Shown here piece by piece: positions 19,747 through 29,532 of a DNA stretch of 48,601 bases (the stretch's first letter is position 1; every line of letters begins with the position of its first letter). Location of the stretch: the NCBI GenBank assembly GCA_004431415.1, contig QPMI01000149.1, positions 1 to 48,601 on the forward strand. The letters run 5' to 3'. The translations under genes and the position numbers were made by a program. Source of the stretch: Cyanophora paradoxa. Its lineage: Eukaryota > Glaucocystophyceae > Cyanophorales > Cyanophoraceae. Below the pieces are notes generated by a model. The model made no database searches. It was not told the origin of the DNA and saw nothing but the letters and a program-made list of their open reading frames with translations.

Positions 19747-20155
19747 AGGCCTGGTCGCTGCGCGAGCGCTCCTCGACCTCGTCCCGCGGTGGCTTCATCG
19801 TCGCAGCACGCCGTCACTCCTCGCGGCTCCAGCGCGCCGCTCGCCGCTCGGCATTCGGAGTCTGGACGGACCCCACCACCCGAGACCGGCAGCCGCAACG
19901 GCCCGCGCCGCATACCGTGTACTTGTGATCTAATCGATTTCTCTCTCCATCTGAGCCCCGCGATACGCCGCCGCCCGGCCTTTGTGAAGCCCGCAGGGCC
20001 GCTTAAGCGAACCCGCCAGCTGAGCCCTAGAGCAGCGAGCGCCGCACGCCGCTCCCGTCCAATTCCAGTACGCATTTACAGGGCCGCTCGCTGTCATATG
20101 CCGGCGAGGGCGTGGGAGGCGGCCTCGTACACGGCGAAGCACGCTGCGGGGCGGG
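19747..20155. other. Convergent intergenic spacer
   Basis: Between the stops of the small membrane protein and the mitochondrial carrier. Only random open frames are seen. No repeat or RNA gene is recognised. Confidence 0.5.
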
Positions 20156-21810
20156 TCATGCATGAGCCTTGCAGGCTTCGGGGCGGGGCGCGGGATCCCG
20201 GGGCGGACCGGCGTTGGCGGGGAATGCGCGGGCGACGCAGGGCCCGAAGCCCCGGTACATGCCGCGCCAGCCCTCCCGCGCCAGCACCGTCTGGAAGGTC
20301 CCCAGCGTCGTCCTGTACTCCCCCGCCAGGTCCGTCTGCATCTGCGCGCCCCCGGGTACGTCGCCTCGAGCTCCCGGCTCAGCGGAGGGGCGGGGCCGGA
20401 CCTTGGACTTGACGACGTCGGCGGGGTACATGACGAGCCAGATGGCGACGCCGGCGCCGCCGCCGGCCATCATCGAGCCGAGCGCGCCCGGCTTCGTCTC
20501 CCCGGGGGGCGTCAGCGCCCGCTTCAGCGTCTCGTACTGCGGCCCCGCGGTCGGGCAGGGGGTACGGGATCGGACGACCGGGGCGCGGCAGGGGTACCGC
20601 GGCGAAGTAGAAGTAGTTGCCGAGGCCCTCGCGCAGGAGCGTCGGCGTGAAGCCGCGGAAGAGGCCGAGCGGCCCGTCCCGCCTCACCACCTGGCCCCCG
20701 CGCCGCCGGCCCCGCCTCAGCCGCGTGCCGGCGGGCGGGGGCGCGCGCCCCGCGCACCTTGACGGCGCAGTCCATAGGGCCCTTGTAGTGGTCCCCGATG
20801 GGCGCCGAGCCCGCCCCGCCCGCCGGGCCGTACTGCACCTGCGGGGCGCGCGCCGCTGAGGCGGGGCGGCGGCAGGGGGCGGGGCGGGCGGGCCGGGGAG
20901 GGGTACCTGGAGCCGGGCCTTGACGAGTTCGGTGGGGCCGGCGACGAGCGTGACCGCGCAGCCGGCGGCGATCCCCGCCAGCCCGATCTGGCGCCCGGTC
21001 CCGCCTCGGCCCGGTCCCAGATGCGGGCCCCGGGGCGCGGGCCGGGGTCGCGGGGACCTGGTGCGTGGAGAGGCTGGCGCCCGTGCTGTCGCCAAGGGCC
21101 TCCTTCGCCTGCCCGAACACCGAGAAGAGGACGCTGTTGAAGACGCCGACGCTCGCCAGCGGCAGGCCTGCCGGAGGGGCGCCGCGCGTCAGCCTCTGCC
21201 GCGGGCGGGCCGCCGGCAGGGAGCCGCGGCATTCGGGCGTACCCATCCCTTTGTAGAGGGCAAGGGGCTGCACGGGAGGGCCGAGCGGGGCACGAGTTAG
21301 CTAACGAAGACGAGGGGGCGAACAGCTGGAGGCGACGCAGGGGGCGGGGTGTGGCAGCGGACAGGCGGGAGGCTCACCCCTTCCCTAGACACTGTTTTCC
21401 GCACACAATCCATCGCGCCAGAGAACTGTGGGGTCTGCCCGGGCACGGGAGCCGGCTGTGTTTGCAAGCGGACCTGCGGCGCGCCCGTGTCGGCACTCGC
21501 ACGCATCTCTCAATCTGAATGCGTCCTTCACACCTTGATCGTATCGAACGCTGCACGCCGCGGCGGGAGGGGTCAGCTTGGCCAGAGCAAACACGACATG
21601 GGGCGCCCCCCGCGCGCACGGTGGCCGACGAGCAGCTGCCCCATTCCTGCGAGCATCCCCGCGAGCGAGTCCTTCCACGCCGAGGCCGTCGGCCCTGCGC
21701 CCGCTCCCTCATTCGGCGCCGCTTCGGTTCGCGCGCGGGCGGCACGCGCGCGGCGGCTGAGGGCGCAAGAGCACGGCGTGCATACCCGGAGGTTTGCTCT
21801 GCTCCGACAT
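20156..21810 (-). CDS. Mitochondrial carrier family (SLC25) protein
   Basis: Inner-membrane solute exchanger. The ATG at 21810 starts MSEQSKPPG, and an intron joins it to [18 protein letters not shown]. All three carrier signatures are present: PFDTIKVRLQTQ (split by an intron), [10 protein letters not shown] and PADVVKSK, each at the end of an odd helix. Between them are [43 protein letters not shown], a [10 protein letters not shown] helix and [21 protein letters not shown]. The last short exon ends AHA at the stop at 20156. The GVFNSVLF and [10 protein letters not shown] stretches recall the ornithine/carnitine-acylcarnitine subgroup (SLC25A15/A20/A29), but the substrate is not proven. At least eight short introns. 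Head to head with the SCYL1-like gene, 117 bases apart. Confidence 0.9.
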
Positions 21811-21927
21811 CGCTCGCCTGCTGCCGAACTCGGCTCGACTCGTCGCGTACCCCCTGAACGAAGCGCTTCGCAAGTCGACGTGCCAGCGACCGGCAATAGC
21901 CGGTTTTTGGACACTGGGATCAGTGGG
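21811..21927. promoter_or_regulatory. Bidirectional promoter region, carrier / SCYL1
   Basis: The 117 bases between divergent ATGs must hold both promoters and leaders. No TATA box. Contains ACCGGCAATAGCCGGT (near 21890), a near-perfect palindrome. Confidence 0.4.
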
Positions 21928-24900
21928 ATGCTAGGGAACGTTTTCGGTGCGCGCTTCCCCGGCCTTCGGGCCAGCCGACCGACCTCTTTGTGCAGCCAAG
22001 GTCGTCAGCGCCGCGGCGTCGGTGGTGACGAAGGCTCAGCCCTACGAGATCAAGGAGCAGGTTCATGGCTACCGCGGCAGCCTCTGGACCCTGCACAAGG
22101 GCATCGCGAAGGTGCGCCGCCCTCGCGGGCCTGAGCGGCACTAGCTACGGCGGGCGCGGTGGCCGCTTCTCATGCGCGCTAGCTGATTCCGTTCTTTCTG
22201 GTGTTTTCGCGCTCGGCTCATTCGGATGTTTTCGCGCTCGGCAGGAATCGGGGAAGACCGTCAGCATACTCGCTTTCAACTTCAAGGAGAACCCGAGCGA
22301 GCGGCAGCTCGGCGCCATCAGGAATGGTGCGCGCTCGCCGGGAAAGCGCTCGAGTCGCACGCGCTGGCCTCGCGCGCCCCCGCCGCGGCATATCTAAGCC
22401 CAGAACCACAGCGGCGAAGCGGATGAAGACGCTGCGGCACCCGGGCGTGGTGGCGTTCGTCGACAGCTACGAGACGGACACGACTGTCTACGTTGTCATT
22501 GGTGCGACGCCGCTGCGGCCGCTGTCGCCGCCGGCGGCCGAGCGCGCGCCGGCAGAGGAGGTTCGGCCGTTGATCGAGGTGCTGGAGGAGTACCGGACGA
22601 TGGACGTGCGCGAGCGGGAGGCCAACATCGCCCTTGGCCTTTACCAGCTCGCCAAGGCCGTCGGATTCCTGTCCGCTCCTTTTCCCCGCGTCTCTTTCCT
22701 TCCTACCGCTGAGCCGTGGCCAGGAATCGGGACTGCAAGCCGGCGCTGGTGCACGGGAACCTCTCGCCGAGCTCCATCTTCGTGAACCGCGCCGGCGAGT
22801 GGCGCCTCGCCGGCTTCGAGCTCGTCTGCGAGCACGCCGAGGTCGACGTCTCCTACCGGGTACCCCTTTCCTCTCCTTCCCCTCGCCCCCCCCGAGCCGA
22901 CGCGGGGCAGGGGATGCACGGGCTGCTGGACAACCGGTACAAGCCGCCGGAGGTGACGCGGGAGCAGTGGGGCGCGCTGGCGCGGGCGCCCGCGTGGGCG
23001 GTGGACGCCTACGCCCTCGGCTGCATCATCTACGAGGCCTTCAACGGCCCCTTCTCCAACCCCGACGAGCTCTCCTCCTCCACCCGCATCCCCCAGGCCC
23101 GCCCGACGCCCCCGCCCCCGGGCCCCGCCCCTCCCGCCCGGCCGCCGGCTGAGGCCCCGGCAGGAGCTTGCGGGGCACTACAAGAAGCTCGTCTCGGGGA
23201 CGCCGGCGACCCGCCCCTGCACCGCCGACATCACCTCCTCCACCTTCTTCAACCAGCCCGCCGTCCAGGCCCGCGCCGCGCCGGGCCGGGTCCGAGACGG
23301 CCCCGCGCCGACTCGAGCCGCAGGTGAACGAGTTCCTCGACAGCATCGCCATCCGCGACGAGGCCGAGAAGGAGGCCTTCTTCAAGCGCGCACTGCACCC
23401 CGGGCGACCGCTACGACGCGTACCCCCCTCCCGCCTGACCGGTACCCCCCTCCGGGACGCAGGGAGCTGCCTGCGACGGCGGAGCGCCTGCCCAAGGCGG
23501 CGTGCCTGTACAAGCTGCTGCCCTCCCTCATCAGCGCTATGGAGATGATGGGCCCGGGTTCGGCTACCCGTCCCCCCGCTTTCCTCCCGCCTGCGCGGCT
23601 CACGCGGCGGCACTTGCGAGGGCGGCAGGCGGGGCGCGGGTCCTCCCCTCGGTCCTTAAGATCGCCGGGCAGCTCCCCTCTTCCGAGTTTGAGGGCCTCA
23701 TGGCCGTGCGCGTACCCCGCTGAGCCCACGCCCTCCCGCCCCCCCGACCGGCACGGGGTACAGGCGCACCTCGCGAAGTGGTTCGCCTCGGCGGACCGCG
23801 GGATCCGCATGGCCCTCCTGCAGGTGAGGGGGGGGCCTGTACCCCTCCTCCGTCCGCCCCCCGCCGACGCGGGAGTACAGGGCCTGCCGGACTACATCCA
23901 GCACTGCACGATGTCCCTCGTGAACGACAAGATATTCCCCCAGGCCCGCCTGCCCCAGCCCCGCCCCCGGGGTACTCCGAATGACCCCGGGGTACAGGTC
24001 TGCAACGGGTTCTCGGACCAGTTCCCGCAGCTCCGCGAGGCCACCGTCAAGTCCCTCCTCCACCTCGGGCCCAAGTGCGCCCCCTGTACCCCTGAACCTG
24101 CACCCCCGGCCCGCCGCGTACCCCCCTGAGCCCTGGCCGCAGGCTGCCCGTCCGCACCCTCCACCAGGCCGTCCTGAAGTACTTCGGGAAGCTCCAGGTA
24201 CCCCCGGCCCCTCGCGCATCCGCGTACCCCCCTCACATCCCCCTCGCCAGATCGACCCGGAGCCGGGGATCCGGACGAACACGACGATCTGCCTGGGCCG
24301 CCTCGCCAAGGTCCCCCCCTCCCCGCCCCCGCCCCCCAAGGACGCTCCTCTGAGGCGGGGGCGGGGGGCAGTACTTCACGGAGGCCTCCCACCAGCGCAT
24401 CCTCGTCCCCGCCTTCACGCGCGCCCCGGCCCCCGCCTCCTCCGTCCGCCCCGCCCCCGCGCCTCTGAGGCGGGGCGGGGTGCAGGCGGACGCTGCGGGA
24501 CCCGTTCGCGCCGGCGCGCAACGCGGCGCTCCTCTCGCTCGCCGCCACCGCCGACGTCCTCACCCGCGACGAGTGCGCCACCAAGGTCCGGCCCCCGCCC
24601 CTCCCCCGCCCACCCGCCCGCCCCGCCCCGCGGCCGTGGCTCAGGGGGGGCGGCGGCAGGTGGTGCCGGCGGTGGCGCCCCTCTGCATCGACCCCGAGGC
24701 GGACGTGCGCACGAGCGCCCTCGCCTGCCTCCAGACCGTCGCCAAGAAGCTCGAGGCCGTGCGCCCCGCCGCCAGCGCCCCCCGCCGCCGCCGCCGCCTC
24801 AGCGGGCCCCAGTTCGTGGAGGAGATGAACAAGGAGTCGGCGGAGGCGGCCGCCGCGCAGGCCCGCGCCGACGCCAAGGCCCCCTCCGCCGCCGCCGCCG

Positions 24901-26232
24901 CTGGGCCCGCCTCTCCCCTCCGCCCGCACCGCTCGGCGCCGCTGACGCCGGCCGGGCTCGCGCAGGTCGGGGGCGGCGGGGTCGCGGATGATGTCGGCGG
25001 CCGGCTCGGTGCTCGGCTGGGCGGCCTCCTCCCTCTCCCGCTCCGCCGCCCCCGAGGCCGCCGCCGCCGGCGCCGGCGGGAGCGGGAGCCGCACCTCCCC
25101 GACGCCGCCCTCCGCCCCTCGCCCCCGTCCTCCGCCCACGGCCCGCCCCCGCCACCTCCACCACCTCCTCCTCCTCGTTCTCCTCCGCGGAGCGCGCGCG
25201 GCCGTCGCGCCTGGAAGCGGCGGCGGCGGCTGCGGCGGGGGAGGCGAAGGCGGAGCGGAAGGGCGGGATGCGGCTCGGGCTCGGGGCCGTCAAGGCCGGC
25301 GGCGCCTCGGGCTCGGGCTCCTCGGGGTCCCTCCCCAAGCCCTCCGAGGCCTCGCCCCCGCCCCGCCCCGCCGCCACCCCCGCCTCCTCCTCCTCCTCCT
25401 CCTCCCTCAAGCTCGCCGCCGCGGCCGCCGACGCGGACGGCTGGGGCGGCGATGCGGAGGGGGCCGGCTGGGACGCCGACCCCTGGGCCGCCGCCCCCTC
25501 CCCCTCCGCCAAGTCCCCCGGCGCCAAGTCCTCCTCCTTCAAGGTGCCGCCCCGCCCGGAGATGCGGCCCCGCCCGGGCCCGAACCCGCGCCCCGCAGTC
25601 CTCGAACGCCGGCGCCCCCGCCGACGACGACGACGACCCCAGCGCGTGGGGTGCGCAGGCCGCCCGCGGCCTGAAACGGTACCCCCTGACGGGCCGGGCC
25701 GGCAGGGTCCTTCGAGGAGCCGCTGGAGGTGGAGCAGCCGCCCCCGAAGCCGGCGGCCGCCTCCTCCCGCCTCGCCGCCGCCGCCGCCGCCGCCGCCGCG
25801 TCGGAGCCGCCGGCGTCCCGCCCCGTCACCACCGGCATGCTCCTCTCCAGCGCCAAGCCCGCGGCGCCCGCCCCGGCCCCGGCCCCCTCCCTCCCCGCAG
25901 GCGCCTCCCTCGCCGCTGCCGCGCCCAAGCTCCCCACCGCCACCGCCGCCCTCTCCTCCCTCGCCGCCAAGCCCTCGGCCGTCCCAACCCCCGCACCCAT
26001 CGCCGCCGCCTCCGCCGCCCGACCCCTCACGACGAAGTGCGCGGCTCGGCGTGTCCCCAGTCCTGCCCGGCTCACTTTGCGCAGGACGCAAGTGGGCGTC
26101 GGGAGCGCCGCGGCGGCCCCCCGGAAGCCCAAGGAGGACGGTGCGCCCGACTCCACTCTCTCCGCTCCGCACGCCCCTAACACGTTTGGCCCCTTGCATG
26201 CATGCGCAGACTGGGAGTCGCTTCTCAAGTGA
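21928..26232 (+). CDS. SCYL1-type pseudokinase with HEAT repeats
   Basis: SCY1-like proteins work in Golgi/ER COPI traffic. The first exon, 21928-21946, encodes MLGNVF; exon 2 (21996-22111) gives VVSAAASVVTKAQPYEIKE and ends LWTLHKGIAK. Then come ESGKTVSILAFNFKE, AAKRMKTLRHPGVVAFVDS and the degenerate catalytic loop HGNLSPSSIFVN (no HRD Asp), with GFEL in place of DFG, so no phosphotransfer is expected. RYKPPEV, DAYALGCIIYEAF and ITSSTFFNQP close the kinase-like fold. HEAT-type helices follow: KAACLYKLLPSLISAMEM, RVLPSVLKIAGQL, FPQLREATVKSLLHLGPK, TNTTICLGRLAK and VRTSALACLQTVAKKLE. The tail is Ala/Ser/Pro-rich low complexity and ends DDWESLLK at 26232. More than 15 introns; exon edges in the tail are uncertain. 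Confidence 0.85.
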
Positions 26233-26510
26233 GCAACAGAACACGGCGGCGGCACTAGCTAGCTTTAGCATGCTGCAGAATCACCTGCTGAATGTATTGC
26301 AGAATTCGATCATGATCAGCAGGAAAACACGGCCGCGGGCAACTGCGCTTGAAATGCAATTCGTGCGTGAAACGTGAAATCGAACGACTCGGGATCGGTG
26401 ACTTAATGTGTGAGGGACCGAGCCCCCGGCGCCAGCGGGCGCAAGCAGCGCTAGCTACCGCACCCTGTGTCGACGTCCCCTGCCCCCTATAGCTAGGCCT
26501 GCCGCGGCCG
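26233..26510. other. Convergent intergenic spacer
   Basis: Between the stops of the SCYL1-like and TIR genes. It contains CACTAGCTAGCTTTAGC and the palindrome GATCATGATC at 26308-26317. No gene seen. Confidence 0.5.
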
Positions 26511-27756
26511 CTAGCCGTCGGTGAGCTCCATGATGGCATTGACGACGTCGCCATTGAAGTCCCGCAGCGTCCGCACCGCCACCGCCCGCCCCACCCGCGC
26601 CTGCGCATGCCGCCCCCATTGATAGCGATATCAGCTGAGCCACGGAGCGGGCGGCCCTCGACCCCGCGGCGCTGGGCCTGCGGCCGGGGCTCGCCTGCCG
26701 CATGACGAGCTCCACGTCGGCCGGCTTGACCCCCGCCTCGTCGGCCGGCGGCGGCACGCCCGGCGAGCCCGACCGCGCCTCGTCCAGCGGCACGTGCAGC
26801 CACGCCGGCGCAGGTACCGGTGCCGCCCGCTCCGCCGTGTCCCCGGGCAGCTGCGCCGCGAGCGGGCGCTCAGGGGGACAGGAGGAGAGGACAAGAGCGG
26901 CGCGCGGACCCCGGCGGCGGCCATGGCGTCGAGGAGCTTCTGGATGCTGACGCGCCTGAAGTCGACCTCGCGGATGTACGGGATCGCCTTCCGCGCGAAC
27001 ACCGCCCGCAGGTCCCCCGGGATGTCCCCCTCTGCCCCAGCCCCGCCGTCAGGGGCGCAGCGAGGGAGGGAGGGGCGGGGCGGGGCGGACGGTGGGGGAA
27101 GCGGCAGGAGCGCTCGTCGTGCAGGAGGATGATGTTCTTCGCCGCCTGCACGGCCGCCCGCAGCTCCAGCAGCACGTACTCGCTCTCCAGCACGCCTGCC
27201 GCCCGCACAAGCTCAGCGGCCGCGCGCGCGAGGATCCGGAATCCGGGGGGCGCTGGGGCTGGGGTCGGGGCGGCCGCGGCTCGGGCCGCGGCGCGCCGCG
27301 GCCGTGGCTGAGGCTGAGCGCGGGGCCGCGCCGCGCCCGGGCCGGAGCCAGAGTGCGGCCGGGTCGGACTTGCCTTGCGTGATGACGAGGACGACGTTGG
27401 CCGAGTGCTGAATGATCGCTGCGAGCTGCCGCAGGTCGAGCCCCGCATCGTCCACGTCCTGCGCCCGAATTCGAACGCGCCCCGCACCGTACCGTGGGCC
27501 ATACGTCGCGGGGCGGAGCGGCCGGCGCCGCTCGGCGCGCGCTCAGCGCTCACCAGGAAGATGCGGATACCCGGTCGCGCCTGCTCCAGCTGCAGCTTTA
27601 TCGACATCGCCAGGTCGCCTCCTGCGCATGCGGCCTCGCGTCTCAGACGCAGACGTCGACACCGGCCGCGAGAGCGCATAGGCGAGTCACGGGGCGCGCA
27701 CCAGTGGCCTGTCTGTGCGAAAGGAATGCATCGTACTGATGCGGTTCTTGCGGCAT
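26511..27756 (-). CDS. TIR-domain protein with C-terminal NAC-alpha-type UBA domain, 226 residues
   Basis: Seven exons, phases closing: 27702-27756, 27554-27621, 27374-27458, 27091-27195, 26910-27031, 26695-26850, 26511-26600. The TIR domain fills residues 1-150: box 1 YDAFLSHR, then GGDLAMSIKLQLEQ, GIRIFLDVDD (box 2 region), ANVVLVITQG, SEYVLLELRAA (the Glu in LLEL aligns with the catalytic Glu of TIR NADases), NIILLHDE, FPHQGDIPGDLR and IPYIREVDF. After a Pro-rich linker, residues 185-226 read VKPADVELVMRQ, ARVGRAVAVRTL and NGDVVNAIMELTDG, matching the C-terminal UBA of nascent-polypeptide-associated complex alpha. Two introns are GC-AG (26601-26694 and 27196-27373). NAD cleavage and ubiquitin or ribosome links are inferred. 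Confidence 0.88.
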
Positions 27757-28098
27757 CTCTCGATCTCCGTCCCAGCCAGGCCGCGCGGCCGCGCCCGCGC
27801 CCCGCGAGCTGCCTCTCGGGGCCTAGCCGCGCTCCCGCCGAGCTTATTGCGCTGGCTTCTTCCCTATCTAAAGCCTGGATCGCTGATGGTGTCGCCCGGA
27901 GGGCTGCGAATCTCCCTTAATATAAGGTTTGCCCGCGCTGTCGCGCGCGCCTCGCGCGCAGGCCTCGTCTGGTGCTGATCGCCTGAAATGGACTCGGGCG
28001 CTCCTCCTATGCGACCGCACGCGCTCCCCGTGCGTCCTGTGAGGTGCAGCTGCTTTGCTTGCATACCCCGCTAGCAAAAAAAGTCCGCGGCGGCAGCG
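27757..28098. promoter_or_regulatory. Divergent promoter region, TIR / TTC1
   Basis: 342 bases between divergent starts. AATATAAGG (near 27919) is the only TATA-like string. No other feature recognised. Confidence 0.35.
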
Positions 28099-29323
28099 AT
28101 GGTCGTGCTCGAAGAACTAGCAGAGGAGACGCCTGTCGACGAGTCTGTTGCGGTGCGCAGCGCGCGCAGGGGCTACACGGGCCGCCTTGTGACCCGAGCC
28201 CCGCAGAGCGCGTTCAGGGAAGCGGCGGCGCACAAGGACGAGGGCAACAAGCACTTCAAGAGCGGCGAGTGGGTGGCGGCTGCGCGGAAGTACACAGAGG
28301 CCATCGACGCCGTCGGGAAGCTTCCACTAGAACCAAAACCCGCAACAGAGGCCTCATCGAGCGGCGCGAGCGGATCAGGCAGCGCGGCGAGCGGCTCTGA
28401 CGACAAAAAAGCGGCGAACGGCGCAACGGCGAACGGCAGCGGCGGCGAGGGCGACGAGGAGGGCGAGAATGAGGCAGGCCCGGAGCGCTGGGTGCCGTCC
28501 ACCTCGCTGAATGTGATCGACGACGTGGCTACGCGGGCGGCGAAGTCGCTCGAGCCGAAGCAGCAGGAGGAGCTCGCTGCGTTCTTCGCCAACCGCGCGG
28601 CGGCGTACCTCAAGATGGCGCGCGCCCCGCCTCTGCGCCTCTGCGGCCGCCGCTGAGGCGCGCGCAGGCAAAGAACGATGCGGTCGTGCGGGACTGCAAC
28701 GCGGCGCTGGCGCTGCACCCGAAGTACGTGAAGGCCCTCGTGCGGAGATCGCAGGCGCGCGCCCCCCGCCCCGCTCCCGCCCCGGACGGCCTCCCGACGC
28801 GCGCCCGCGCCGCCCGGCAGGCGTACGAGGCGCTGGAGAAGTACGAGCAGGCAGCGAACGGCGCGCCCATCCGTCGCCCGCCGCGGCCGCGCGTCGGCGG
28901 CTCTGAGACGGCGGGCGCGCAGACCTGAAGGCGGCGGTGGAGGTCGAGCGGGACATCCCGGGGGCGTACGCGGACATCAAGCGGCTCGAGGCGAAGGAGA
29001 ACGAGCGCCGCGAGAAGGAGAAGGAGGAGATGATGGGTGCGCGCCCCGCCGGGCCCCGAGGCTCTCCACACCGCCCCGCCCCGCGTGCCCGGGGCCGACC
29101 GGCCGGCGGGGGCGCAGGCAAGCTTAAGGAGCTGGGGAACATGTTCCTGGGCAAGTTCGGCCTCTCGACGGACAACTTCAAGTTCGTGAAGGACCCCAAC
29201 AGCGGTGCGCCCCGCCGGGCCCCCGGGCCGCTGGGCCGCCCTCCAGCGCTAGCACGGACCGACGCGCCCCGCGCAGGCTCCTACAACATCTCGTTCTCGC
29301 AGGGCGTCCAGAAGACCTCGTAG
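28099..29323 (+). CDS. TTC1: Tetratricopeptide repeat protein 1 (TTC1) homologue, 297 residues
   Basis: Exons 28099-28617, 28668-28754, 28821-28860, 28923-29036, 29118-29204 and 29277-29323, all in phase. TPR 1: AAAHKDEGNKHFKSGEWV and YTEAIDAVG. An acidic, low-complexity insert follows (residues about 78-130), then TPR 2: FFANRAAAYLKM and DCNAALALHP, and TPR 3: KALVRRSQAYEALEKYEQA. The end, LGNMFLGKFGLSTDNFKF then GSYNISFSQ, matches the conserved TTC1 C-terminus. TTC1 is a cytosolic adaptor reported to bind Hsp90/Hsc70 and G-alpha proteins. The TPR 1 insert is longer than usual. Three of the five introns begin GCGCGC rather than GT. Confidence 0.93.
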
Positions 29324-29532
29324 GCGGCGACGGCGCGCGCCCCGCAGCAGCTAGCGCCAGTTCTGTGGCCCCGAATGCAGCGCGCGGGGCCCTGGATCTA
29401 ATCCGCATCGGCGCGGCGTCCGATCCGGGCGTTGCTGATAGAAACTACAGCTCAATTAACCAGAAACTACTAACACTTCGTCATGATCCGTAAACATAGT
29501 AAGCACTCCTAAAGCTTGCCGAGCGCCGCCGG
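29324..29532. other. Convergent spacer, short
   Basis: Lower-GC stretch around 29440-29515 (AACTACAGCTCAATTAACC, CTACTAACACTTCG) between the stops of TTC1 and the methyltransferase. It may carry 3'-end signals for both genes. Confidence 0.4.
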
